From Chamaecyparis obtusa (lineage: Eukaryota > Streptophyta > Pinopsida > Cupressales > Cupressaceae), in contig BSBK01004081.1 of assembly GCA_027943335.1 (NCBI GenBank), forward strand, positions 372,001 through 436,000: a DNA stretch of 64,000 nt. Reading direction: 5' to 3'. This document shows, piece after piece, positions 44,809 through 56,612 of this stretch. Position 1 is the first letter of the stretch. Each line of letters opens with the position of its first letter. The notes beneath the pieces are model-generated. The model had not been told where the DNA came from and did not search any database. It saw nothing but the letters and a program-made list of their open reading frames with translations. The position numbers were made by a program, and so were the translations under genes.

Positions 44809-45590
44809 TGTAATGTCCCCAATTTTAATTAAATGACTTAATTAAATTAATTAAGTGGTCCCAGAAATTAGATAATATTATAAAGGACTTCTTTAATTAA
44901 TTAATTTAGTTATATAATAAAAGGGGGCCAAAATAAAGTATGTCGGCCTATTTGTAACCCTTTGGGAAACTTCCCGGAGCCCTTTATAAGGCTGTGTTGG
45001 CATTGTAGGAAGGTGTGGTGGATTTTATGTTTTCTTTGTATTTGCGAATTCTAGTTGGAGTTCAACACTATTGCAGTTTCAGAGGTGCAAGATCCTCCCT
45101 ATTCTGTATTTACAGTTTCGATGGGAGTAACTCCTCACCCTAGTCTGTCGTTGGAGATATTGTTTCAAATATTTCACTTTGTACTTCATTGTCGGATCTA
45201 TCTCTACCGTGTGGAAATATAATTACAAATATCTCCATTCAATGTTGACATATACTCTATGTTATTCCTATATTGCAATAATCTTATCGACAAAGAAATT
45301 ATCTACGATTCGATCCTTCATTGGAAGTAACATTGTTGTACGGAGTGTTTGGAAGAGTGCAGCCTACTTTCCTATATGAGTGGAACTTTACCGTCCACAG
45401 CCGAAGGGTGCCGAGTGTCGTTGATTGAGGGTCGAAGGTGTCGAGTACTTTTTCCCTCAGGCACTTTGCCCTCAGGTACTGTGTCATAAGAGAGCGCTAG
45501 TACATCACAGTGGTAAGAGAGCGTAAGTACATCACAGTGCTACGTGACGTGCGGTGGAAATTCGGGTACTGTGTGGTTGGGTACATTACA
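44809..45590 (+). mobile_element. Solo gypsy-type LTR
   Basis: 782 bp, TGTAATGTCCCC to GGGTACATTACA, bounded by the perfect duplication TTGGG (44804-44808 and 45591-45595). A TTTATAAGG promoter-like box lies near 44980. Near the right end, 'agagagcgctagtacatcacagtggta' is repeated in slightly changed form. Confidence 0.9.
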
Positions 45591-45595
45591 TTGGG

Positions 45596-47584
45596 AACCA
45601 TTCTACAACTCCCCCCATCCATCAATCCTTTTCTATCTCCTTAAAAATGGCAAGGAAATAGATGCCATCTATTAGAATGTGGTAAACCCACCTACTTTTG
45701 TCTATTGGAGATACTAGCACTTGTAACATATAATTGAATTGCATGCTAGTGAGCCTACATGGGTAATTTACAATTTTTAAATGGGTTAATGTCTTCTTGG
45801 GTTGGCCAATCCTTTTGTCATATGCTTGAGTGGTGTATAAATAAAGGCCATATTTCTCACCATTTAAATGAATTCGTTACAATTCTGTTTTATAATGGTA
45901 CTCTCATGTTTGGTCTCTCTCAGCACCTCTACAAATAGGCATATCTCTTACACTTGTTACAAGGACCTGTTAACATCACACAATTTCAAATGGATGTCTA
46001 AGGGAAATATGATGAAGATATCATTAGTGTGGTAAGAATTCATGCAAATTCAAGAGAAAATGAGTCAAACATGAACAGTGTTTGTGTCATTTGATTTTGA
46101 CCACATTAATGGTTCTTCTTGATCCAAGATACCCTACATACTAGAAAACATCAGATGGGACAACCCGTCAGCATCATGTCAGCAGTGGTAGAATAAGATT
46201 TTGCTGCTGACAAAATCGATTCACATTCCATCAACACACCAAGTAACTGAAAAAGATTATAAAGGGATTTCGCAAGAGGAGGAGATCTGCTAGGAAATGG
46301 AGGAGAACGCTGCAGAAAAGTTTTGCTATTACAGAACTACATCATAATTGAGTTACAAATATCTCTATAATTCTATCATAAAGCATTCTTAATGGAATAA
46401 TAACAGTTTTAAATTTATCTATGGAGATTTCTACCGAAAGTAAAATTCTCTACATCAAAATTTGTGCAGTGCATGTGAAAGCATGTTTTTTTCAGTTCTC
46501 TTAAATGCATTCTGTACATATTATCATAGAGAGAGAGGAGAATTCCAGAATCAAGAGCCATCTGTTTCAGCAGCTGTTTCATCAACATTAATCAAGAATT
46601 CCTGTCATATGTCTTCTCGCCTTTGCATCAGGAACTACCCAAACACACTAATGCAATGGGCATGTGATAGTGATGAAAGAGCCCTCAATGATATTGAATA
46701 CATGGTTTATATAAATGCAAATTTTGCAAAAATAGGAACATACTACATACATTGTTTATTCCTTGCAGATTCTTCCACAAACAATGACCTCTTCTTATCA
46801 CTGTTTTCACAAATCAAAACATCATTTCCAAGAGAATTTATTCTGATAAACTGATATCTCCATAAGAGCTGACAGGATTTACCAAATGCAGATGAATAGA
46901 ACGTAATAAAAAATTCCTGCACCTTGTGATGGGGAACAGAAGTTGTTCACTACAAATTAATCATGTACATACAACATAGTTCAAAAACCAGCTCAACAAA
47001 ACTCACAAAACAAGCTTCTGTTTTGGATTTTGAATTGGATAAAACTTTGCAACTCTAAAAATTACATTAACACAAAACAAAGTAAATATGAATAAGACGC
47101 TTAAGAATAAATTTAGAACACATAAGTTTATTTTTATCATAGAAGCATTACTCCAAATCAGGATTAACTTAGCAAACAACAAGTATATATGAAATTCAAT
47201 TAAATGGGATTTTATTGGGAGACTAAAAAGCATTGAAATTTTCTTATAAATGGGTAATTGCTAGTTCAAGCCAAATAAAGGGAAAATCTCTTTGTTTCTC
47301 ATCTCATTCAGCACTCCATGTGGTGTCCACAGACAGCACCCTTAATGCGATATATGGCAGGTTTCAGCCCCTACCAACAATTTAAAATTAAGGCTTTGAA
47401 GGCCACAGGGACCTTCATCCAATCATTACACATGCCATTTGTGATAATATTAGTGCCAATAATTAACATGCCACCAAGATCCTAAAAGCTGAGACAAGAC
47501 TGCAAAATTGTTTTTCTGTAACCAAGTCTACAAGAAAACTCACAATTTTTACAGAGCTCACCTTACAAGTCATTCACAAGTAAC
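45596..47584. other. No gene recognised
   Basis: AT-rich. A 130-codon plus frame at 46462-46854 has no family features and is probably chance. No exon of the N2227-like gene and no element boundary is visible. Confidence 0.4.
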
Positions 47585-47591
47585 CAAACTG

Positions 47592-47625
47592 TTGTCATTA
47601 ATTTCATTTTAGTGAAATTAATGAC
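47592..47625. repeat. Perfect 13-bp stem inverted repeat at LTR start
   Basis: GTCATTAATTTCA, loop TTTTAG, TGAAATTAATGAC. The other copy at 51338-51371 has the same hairpin with two changes. Confidence 0.88.
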
Positions 47626-48135
47626 AGCTCAAAAAAAATTATGATTAAATTGCAAGGATATACTCTATGTACGTTTTTTAAACGTTTTTGAGAATTACAA
47701 AATTATTCATTTTCGTCAATGTTTTTATTTTTGTTTCCTTTTGTTGTCTAAGGATTGAGTTTTTGTTTTCATTTATTTTTGTTCAGTATTTGTTAAATTC
47801 TTATAGTTTATTACATTTAAATAAACATGCAATGAGGTCCAAAAATTTTGAAACACTTCATTGCAAGTTTATTTACATATAATATATTGTGCTATATATT
47901 ATTAAAATTAAATTAAATCAAATTGGGCAGACCTTTTTAAGGTCGTTACACATTATTTAATATGCAATTACATGTGTAATGCAAACTTGAAACTCCGATT
48001 GCTTAAGTCATCAAGCTTTTTATATTGTATTGCATATAGTATTGCATGTTATGTGTAATTTGCTTGGCACATTAAAAATTCCAAGTATTTTTGAGTGGAC
48101 GGAAGTTTTATATCATATCACATTTCCAAACATAT

Positions 48136-48190
48136 GTAATATTACATGCGATCAGGGTTTTTAACCCCGATCACATGTAATATTGCATTT
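48136..48190. repeat. Imperfect long inverted repeat
   Basis: TAATATTACATGCGATCAGG, 'gttttt', then AACCCCGATCACATGTAATATT: about 20 paired bases. A similar structure is in the other copy near 51890-51942. Confidence 0.8.
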
Positions 48191-49903
48191 ATTAAAAAGC
48201 CGAGTATTGAGCAATGAAACTCTAAGTTCAGAGACCGTCATTTGAGCTTCAAAAACGCCGAGTTGCTCATGCTCATACTATTTCTCCTTATTTGTTTTCT
48301 CCTTCGGATTCATTGAAAACGGTTTTTGTCTCTGCACATTTCTTCTGGAGTTTATTCTGAGTCTTCTTCACTCACGTTTTCAGCTCGAGCCATTATTTTT
48401 GCAAATATTCCATGACTTAATCAGGTATACGGCTATTTTTATCTTTTTTCTCTGTGTTTTTGTAAAGTTCATGGTCGTTTTTGCTAACTCATAGTTGTTT
48501 TTGCTTGAATTAAAAGTCATTTTAGTAATTTTTCTCCATTTCTTCTCTGTGTTTAGGGTTTTATTCGAGCCGTTTTGTTAAAAATGGGTTTTGTATCCCT
48601 ATTTGTGCATTTTTTGAAGTCGCTTGGGGGTATTTTCCCTTTGTTTATATTCTGTAAACATATTTGAGGTTCAATGTGAACATGATCCATGTATATGTTT
48701 TTGATAAAATAGTACTAGTTTTGTCTTCACATTGAAGTCAAAATTTCTAATAAATACCAGGCACTTCATTGTGATCAAGTTAACAAATGATTGAATATTG
48801 GAACTTTTGTTCTCTTTCCACTTCTATTTGAAGAAATACAAATATACTTGCAGCCTGTAGTATTTTTCCCAATTGCAAAGATATTTGTAAACAAAAATAT
48901 ACCTTTTTGTTCCAAAATCAGAACTTCCCACCTTGAACTCGCAGTCATGGTTGAAAATCCCACTTGTATACTTAAACAAAATGCGTTTCGGGAATTTTTA
49001 TACCTTTTGCGTATACCATTACATGTAATTCTACATGCAATATAATATGCAATCATAGTCAAAATTCCCGATTGCATTTTGTTTCAGATCTACCATGTTC
49101 CTAAATTGGGATTTTTGATACCCATAACATGTAATATATATGCAATTATCTCCAAAGTCTCCATACTTTTCATTTGCATATCGGGATTTTCAACACCTAC
49201 TGCATATTTTGTTACATGTAGTCTCATGCACAATCGCATCTAAAAATCCCGACTACACCCAAGTTTACCCTTTGAAGATGCAAATACAAGTGCAATCGGA
49301 GATTTTTGTCCTAAATGCAAGTTGAACTACACATGCAATCTTAAGTGTAGTTGGATCCAAAAACCCCGATTTCACTTAAAACCTTATGTTTTTCCCTTGT
49401 AATAGGAACTTTTTGTTCCAATTGCATAAACTTTTACAAGTTGAACTACACTTGTGCCTTCACCTGTAATGCACTCCAAAATCTCCGAATTGCAACCATG
49501 GCCCACAAAAAGCAACTTTTTCGCTTTAGCCTTATTTGAAGCATTGTTTGCACACACAAGCTACCAAGTTTGAAAATCAAAGTATAAACTTCATGGAGAA
49601 TGATATGGAACTAACGTCAACACGTTTTGACATTATGGTGTTTTGGTCTTTCATCTTAGTGTTACAGGTGCTCATCCAAAGTCAAAAGAGCCAACCATCA
49701 CACCTGAGAAAAAGATGAAATTCAAGTTTCATAAATACTAGAATGCTTTCAATATAGATTCCAAGCAGGTGGTAGCAGATTAGTAAGAGGGATCTAGAAC
49801 ATTTTCTAGTCATGGGTTAGAATAAAGATCAATGATTTGATTCCATCAAATGCAAAGGTCAAGATGCGATTTTTCATGCAGATTTTCTCACCCATAAGTA
49901 GAT

Positions 49904-50990
49904 TTGAAGACTCCAAGCACTTGGCAATCTAGTGACAAGAAGACCTCTTTGACAGAGGTTGATGTAATAAGAATTTTGTCTTGTCAGAAAGCAAGTGGGT
50001 TCGAAGAAAGTTCTTCTTTGGATTCATTTTCTTCCGTCACAAGAACGGATCCTACGGTGCAAAGGTTGGCCAATGAACTGCTTGCTCTTCAAAAGCAAAT
50101 AGATCAAGGCATGCTCTTCATTCCTCGCATACCAAGGAGGCCACTCCCAAATGCTACTTACAATTATGTTGTTAGGAATCAGAATAAGTTAGCTTCACCA
50201 CCAAGGAAGCTTTCTCTTGAGGCACAATTAGCGAAGGCAGCAACAAAGCATCCTAAATCTGAATCAAGTTATCTTATTATTCTCTTCCAGGAAAAGGAAG
50301 CTAACAAAGCTAGCAACTCCCAATTCTGGTTTATGTAGTCTCAGAAAGTTGTTAATGAAAAGCAGAAAAATGAAAATCATTCTTCTGATGTTCAAGTGAA
50401 AGAAGATAACCATGTCATTAGAAGTGAAAAGATGGATATGCACGAAGGTTCCAATAAAGCTGAAAAAAATGCATCTATGCTTCAGGTTCATGAACTTGAA
50501 TGAGCATTGCATGAAAGAACTACCCAAAAGCTTAAGGAGGACCTTTTCATAAACAATTCATATTTTCCAAAGTCTGAAGTTTGTGCACAACATACTAAGG
50601 TATGTAGAGTAGTTGTATCTTCATCTAAACCACATGAGCAAAGTCTTTCCAATCAGCCAAAGGTGATGGTGGTTGATGAACCAGTTTTTCAAGTTGCAGC
50701 TATCAGCTAGAATTCAATCTTTGCTCAATGAAGGGGGTGTTCCATAAGACATCTAGCTTGATTGGAGGCCAATGAAAAAACAGAAGTTCCACAAGAAACT
50801 GTTTAACTGAGCATGAAGATAATTTTGAAGAAGCCAAAGAAGCCTGTTCAGTTCAGCAGGAGCAGTCTGAATTCATGGACTCATCTGAGGGAAGCACTAC
50901 ATTTGCTTCATCTGAAGAGGAAGATAAATTTGTCCATCTTTTCCTAGGAGTGTTGCATCAAGCTTTGGTATCATTGCTCTAGTTGTTCAT
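49904..50990 (+). pseudogene. Degenerate unrecognised frame of the LTR element interior
   Basis: A plus-strand frame runs from 49904 (inside the left repeat) to 50338, with Ser/Lys-rich sequence (PTVQRLANELLALQKQID, FIPRIPRRPLPNATYNYVV). It then continues after stops as Lys/Glu-rich pieces (50507-50710 and others). No zinc finger or enzyme motif. It may be the remains of a gag-like or captured protein; I cannot name it. Confidence 0.4.
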
Positions 50991-51335
50991 GTTTGATGTT
51001 TACAAAATTGCCTATGAACATGCAAGGTACTGCAAGCTGCTGAAAAAAGGCAACTATTTTGGTGAGTCAGTGAATGGTTTTGCCTTAAAGGTTTCATTGT
51101 TGGCTAGTTTTGATTGGGTAGGTATTCTCTTTTTAATAAGTGTGTTTGCACAAGTTTGTGTTTTTTTTTGAGTAGTTTTGCTTTGTGTAAGTCACGTCAT
51201 CCTTTTTGTCGTTTTCTGTTTTTCATGCTAGACTCCGTAACCCAATGAAATGGAAGAAGGCACTTAAAGAACTGGATTTTACATCTCTTGTCATTTCCAA
51301 GGATGGACAAGAGATGTTCCCCAATCAAAGCCAGT

Positions 51336-52331
51336 TGTTGCCATTAATTTCATTTTAGTGAAATTAATAACAACTCAAAAAAAAAATTATTTGGAATTTC
51401 GATTAAATTGCATGGATATACTCTAAGTACATTTTTTAAACGCTTTCAAAAAATAAAAAATTATTCGTTTTCATTAATGTTTTTATTTTTGTTTCTTTAC
51501 ATCATCTAAGATTTGAGTTTTCATTTTATTTTCATTTATTTTTGTTAATTATTTGTTAAATTTTTATAGTTTATTACATTTAAATAAACATGCAATGAGG
51601 TCTAAAAATTTCGAAACACTTATCATAGCAAGTTTATTTACATATATTATATTGTGCTATATATTATTAAAAATAAATTTAAATGAAATCAGGCGGACCT
51701 TTTTAAGGCCATTACATGTTATTTAATATGCAATTACATGTGTAATGCGAACTTGAAACTCCAATTATGGGCTTTCTATAATGTATTGCATATAGTATTG
51801 CATGTTATTTGTAATTTGTTGAGCACATTAAAAAGTCTGGGGATTTTTAAGTGGATGGAGGTTTTACATAACATGCATTTCCAAACGAATGTAATATTAC
51901 ATGCAATCAGGGTTTCGAACCCCAATCACATGTAATATTACATTTATTAAAACGCCGAGTATTGAGCGATGAAACTCTGAGTTCAGAGACCACTGTTCAA
52001 GCTTCAAAACTGTCGAGTTCCTCATGTTTATATTATTTCTCCTCATTCATTTTATCCTTGGGATTCATTGGAAACGGTTTTTGTCTCTACGCATCCGTTC
52101 TGGAGTTTATTCTAAGTCTCCTTCACTTGTGTTTTCAGCTCGAGCCATCATTTTGCAAATTTTCCATGCCTTAATCAGGTATATGATTGTTTTTATCTTT
52201 TTCCTTTGTGTTTTTGTAAAGTTCATGGTCATTTTTCCTAACTCAGTTGTTTTTGCATGAATTCGCAGTCATTTCACTAATTTATCTCCATTTCTTCTCT
52301 ACATTAACGGTTTTATTTGAGTCATTTTGTT
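51336..52331 (+). repeat. Right LTR-like repeat, first part
   Basis: Matches 47590-48580 and is broken by the LINE at 52332. Confidence 0.85.
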
Positions 52332-52517
52332 TTCGATTAAGGAAAAAATAGCTTTTGAAGGCAATAGTAACCCTTTACAAAAGGAGAGAAAGATAGGAAA
52401 TATCAGCACCACACAAAGAGAGACAACTGGGGGAAACAGCGAAACTCTCCCAACACTAGAAACCAGCAAAACAAGACCGGCACACCAAAAAAACAGGGCG
52501 ACGACCAACCAGCACAG
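52332..52517 (-). other. LINE 3' UTR
   Basis: 186 bp after ORF3, T-rich on the minus strand, ending CTATTTTTTCCTTAATCGAAAAC. The A tail is very short. Confidence 0.7.
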
Positions 52518-54440
52518 CTAAGACATTTTTTCCATAAATTTTGCTGTGTCCTTCAGCATATCAAATTGCTAGATGGACTCCCGGAGAGCCATGATTTCCT
52601 TTGAATTGTCTACTTTCTTTTTCTTCGTACTCGCTCTAGTACAAGAACCAAGGCCAACAGGGGTAGAACCTTTGGTATCTTCAGGGGTAGAACCTTTGGT
52701 ATCTTCATCTTCAACAACAAGGGGGCTGTTATTCCCTTCCACAACAGAGAGAAGGGCCCTCGGGTTGTCAGTGGTTACCTTCATGCCCTCAAAGTTCTGT
52801 TTCATTATTTTGCTGAGGGTTTCTTCAATGCTCAGGATACGGTTGAAGGTAGTCTACATCCAAAAGTTGACAATAGTATTAATTTTTTGTTCAAGCTTCT
52901 CCATCAGGCCTTGGCCATTAGAGCCCTCAACCATCACAGCATCAGTACTGGCAGTGTTCGTAGGCTTGGCCATCAACAGGGCGATTTTGTTAACTCTGTC
53001 CTCCAGCTCAGAATACTTGATACTGACATCTTGTAATTTGTCATACAACCAGGAGTTCATTTGCATGTCCATACCTGCCCGCTCTTTGAGAACCTACATG
53101 AACCCAAAATTACCTTTACCCTTATCAGTGTGTTCCTCCTGGCTATTCCCATTCTTCTTCTCTGGATTCTTCTTGTCATTGCCCTCTTCTTTTTTCTCTT
53201 CGGCCTTCTCAAAGATAGCCCTAGAAATCGGTTCCTCCTTGGAGGACGAATCAGCATAAACCACAAGAATGGGGGAAGTGTGGATAATAGGGTTGTAACA
53301 CTCTTCAATATGAGCAACGGAAAGAGAAACAGGAGGGCCAGAACCAGCCACAGTTTGAGGGCTAGCACCCATGACATTTTGCTCCATATCAGTAGCTTCC
53401 TCAGGAACATAGTTATCACCCGGGCCTTCAATCTTCAAATCCCCAGTTTTGGCACTACTGGCTTTGTCGCTCTTAGAATCCGAGGAAGGCTCAAAGGCAA
53501 AATCCTGAGGGACTTGGTCCTCCTCATCATGATAGTCGTTGAGGTTATGATCCTCTTCCTGCACCTCCATATCTTCCTCAGTATCCATACCCGCCTCCTC
53601 GGAGAGGAATTTGGCAGCTTCGGCCATGTTATTGTTATTATCTCCTTCCCGCACACCAGTGTCTTCGTCAGTGTTCATGCCAGCCTCTTCCGTGAGGAAT
53701 TTAGCCGCTTCTATCATCTCACCAGTAAGCTTACCTTTCTTTTTCTTCTTGGGAGTGTTACTGCCAGTCAAGAGGGATCTTTTACCCTTGTTCTCCTTGA
53801 TCTTCCAAGGGACCGGAACAGCATCCTAGAAGATAGACTTGGCATACTCATAAATGAGAAAAATAAGCCCATCGTGAAGAATAAGCTTCTCAAGGTTCTT
53901 CCTATTTTCCAACATGTTAGTACCAAGGGACTGCAACAGAAGGTAAGGAAAAGAGATTTTCCTCTTGTAACGGAAGTGATTCACCAGCATGAAATGAAAA
54001 TTATAAACTCTAGTATACCGACCCTCAAGAGTAAAATACTGCATAAGGGCTTTGACAAGTTTAGCCCAAAGCAGTTTCATTTGACTGCGAAGAACAAAAT
54101 CTCCACACTGTTTCACAAGGAGGGCTTTCTCACCTTCAGACTTAGGGTACATTTTAGCCGCATTTTGGGCCATGATCCTACCTCTATAGTACTTTAAACC
54201 AGACATTTGAAGACCCGTAATCTCAGAGATAAGCTTTTCAGTAAAGCTAAAGGTTTTACCACAAAGGGTAACTTTACCGTTATCCTAGCTATTAGCGAAT
54301 TCCTTGGAAATGTCCTTGTCGTAGTCGTGTAATTTCTCCATATAAGGCGTGACACCACCTTCTTGGAGCTTTTCCCAGACTTTGGCTTCCTTCTTCCATT
54401 TGCACATAGTCGGTTCCTCACGTTTCAGTTTACCCCCCAT
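52518..54440 (-). pseudogene. LINE ORF3: 640-codon unrecognised frame with five in-frame TAG
   Basis: Begins MGGKLKREEPTMCKWKKEAK about 210 bp after the RNase H end. One frame runs 641 codons with no shift. The only interruptions are TAG at 54285, 53826, 53094, 52854 and 52569 (lowest coordinate of each), and the terminal stop is TAG too. Parts: a basic/helical region (about 1-60); a globular, hydrophobic-aromatic region (about 60-205: LISEITGLQMSGLKYYRGRI, YNFHFMLVNHFRYKRKISFP); a nuclear-localisation-like NTPKKKKKGK; a long acidic tail with a 16-residue repeat (AAKFLTEEAGMNTDED / AAKFLSEEAGMDTEED); a Lys/Glu segment; a coiled coil (WLYDKLQDVSIKYSELEDRV); and a Thr/Asp/Gly end. No domain recognised with confidence. 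Function unknown. Confidence 0.8.
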
Positions 54441-54648
54441 GATGCCAGAGTCCTAAAAACCAATTTTAGGCACAAGGAAATTGCCAAAAATGTAGACACA
54501 AATGCAAAGCAAGAAAGTACTGAGGACCGCCACTTTAATAGGATTAAAGAAAGCAACGAGGACACAAAATGCACACTTGTTTTTATTTCCACCCAGTCCT
54601 TTAAGCGTGCGAGGCGTAATCGTGATGCTATTCCACCAAATATCCTTT

Positions 54649-55630
54649 CTAATCATCATAATTACTAATTAATCCAGGATTTTGATGGATTTGCTCGTAA
54701 ATTATGAGGCTAAGGACTTCATTACTTAAGCCTTGATTACCATGCCAGCAACTGACATCATCACTGCGATCTCCCACATTGGCCAGGCTGTTAGCCATAG
54801 TGTCAGCTTCTCTAAACACATGGGAGACATGTGTCTTCAAACTCATTAAGGTACCTTTTAATCTGGCTGATGATGTGCTTCGTATTCCATGATGGATTAT
54901 GATTACCTTTAATACAGTTGATTGTAGTCATGGAGTACCCTTCCAGCCAGAGTTTGGTGCAGTTTTGATCCTTGGCCCACTTGCAAGCATAAAGGGCCAC
55001 CATAGCCTCGGCCACATGGCTAGATTGGATCCCAATAGGTAAAGCCGTAGCAGCAATACAGCAACCTTGGGGGTTTCTAATTATGCTCCCACAACCAGCA
55101 ATGCCAGAATTACCCTTCGCCGAGCCGTCAAAATTAACTTTGTACCATCCAGGAGGAGAGAGCCAGACAACACCATCGCGATTGTTGGGGGCAACCTTAG
55201 GTATGGAAAAGAAACTACAGTTAGAAAGGACATCCTTATCGGTAATGCCTTCTAGCAAATTAGGTCTTTGATCACAAGCCAGGTGGGCATTTTCTATAAT
55301 ACTTCTAATAGCTTTGAAACCAACCAGCAAAGGAGTAGAAAGGTTGTTTTTGAATATCTGATTGTTTCTTTCTTTCCAAATCCTCCAAATAACATGGGGG
55401 GCAGTATAATTCCAGATCAATTTACCCAAGTTATGGGAAAAAGGAGAGAGCCATTGGCAAATGAAGTCATGGATTGTGCTAGGGAACACCCAACTGATAT
55501 TCCAGTGCTGCAACACAATCGACCATACCTCCCTAGAAAAAGAGAAGTGTAAGAGAAGGTGGAGGGAAGTTTCAGCATCTTGCATGCAGAGGTAGCATCT
55601 ATTGGGCAGCATCCAGCCTTTAGTATACAT
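54649..55630 (-). pseudogene. LINE ORF2, zf-RVT and RNase H part
   Basis: Resumes after the gypsy fragment with GWMLPNRCYLCMQDAETSLH (zf-RVT; the last expected Cys is Phe). A helical linker (IWRIWKERNNQIFKN) and an RNase H domain follow: VNFDGSAKGNSGIAGCGSII, SSHVAEAMVALYACKWA, LWLEGYSMTTINCIKG, then after a frameshift near 54850 HVFREADTMANSLANVGD. In the family the third acidic residue is in LW.EGDS; here it reads EGYS, so catalysis would be lost. Around 50 residues between the thumb and zf-RVT are missing. Confidence 0.9.
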
Positions 55631-55639
55631 GCTTATCAG

Positions 55640-56497
55640 TATGCTCTAAAGGCAGAAGATAAGTTGAAAAGAAGACAACATAGTAATCCCCAAGGGAAGG
55701 AAAAGATTGATCACTCGATGAAGGATAAACCGAATGCAGAAGATGAACAGAAACCTATAGAACTAAAGAAGAAGACAGGTAGAGTTATCTTTAAGGGAAC
55801 CTGTTATAACTGTGGTGAAGAAGGACACCGTTCTTTTGAGTGTACACAGAAGAAGCTTGGTGACCGACGGACTGCTGTGGTAAATGAGAACATTCAGAAT
55901 GAACCTGAATCTGAGAACTTGCTGATTCGGCGAACATTGCTCGATACAAAGGAGGAACCTTGTCAGAGGAGTAACTTGTTCAGGACTCGGTGCAAGTCTG
56001 GAGGTAAACTTTGTGATGTTATTATAAACAGCGGTAGTACTGATAACCTTGTTGCTGAGGACATGGTTCGGAAACTTGGTTTGAATAGAATGAAGCATCC
56101 TTATCCTTATAGGATTGGCTGGTTACAAGATGATCATGCTCTGGAAGTAAGAGAACAGTGTTTTGTTGATGTTCAGATTGGCCAGTATAAGGATCTTGTG
56201 TAATGTGTTATTGTGGAGATGAATAGTTGTGATATATTGCTCGGTAGGCCTTGGCAATATGATTGCAGAGATATGTATGATTGTGTGAAGAATGTGTTTA
56301 CTGTTGAGAAGGATGACAGGAAGTTTTCCCTGATGCCTTTGCTAGATACAACACTCGGTAGGAGTCTGAGTGTTGGTAGCCAAGTTGAGTTGGTGGATCC
56401 TGAAGGTATGGATGATCAGTATGGAGAACAGACCTGTGTGTTATCAAGGAAAGATTTGAAGAGACAGAGGAAACAGAAATGGAAGTATGCAAGGTGA
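55640..56497 (+). pseudogene. Gypsy gag C-terminus and aspartic protease fragment
   Basis: Encodes the end of a gypsy gag with a Lys-rich stretch and a canonical knuckle CYNCGEEGHRSFEC (near 55800-55845). The protease follows: CDVIINSGSTDNLVAEDMV (the catalytic DSG reads NSG, so inactive) and, after a TAA near 56202, CDILLGRPWQYDCRDMYD. The frame ends at 56497. The reading frame at 55559-55625 that seems to precede it is antisense LINE and not part of it. Confidence 0.85.
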
Positions 56498-56612
56498 AAA
56501 GTTGGAGGACTTGTATGTGAAGAACTAGTTCGAGGTTTATGTGCTGAATCTCGAAAGATGTTCTTCCAACATATGAACATCTTTTCGAACCTAGGGTGTC
56601 TAATGCAGGGGC

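Larger units (their letters stand above)
47590..49984 (+). repeat. Left LTR-like repeat
   Basis: 2395 bp, very rich in TGCAAT, ATTACATGTAAT and similar palindromic steps, with 'ccgattgca' and 'aaaatcccgac' motifs recurring every 60-150 bp between 48950 and 49400. Confidence 0.8.

Noticed and set aside
46462..46854. 130-codon plus-strand frame
   Set aside because: No recognisable domain, AT-driven composition, no matching exon context. Probably chance.
53061..54197. 378-codon plus-strand frame, the longest open frame in the window
   Set aside because: It is antisense to LINE ORF3. The ORF3 strand has protein-like domains, consistent frame beyond both ends and LINE orientation, while this translation shows no family features.
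55559..56203. Apparent 214-codon fusion protein
   Set aside because: The first about 22 codons are antisense LINE sequence. Only the part from about 55640 is gypsy gag-protease.
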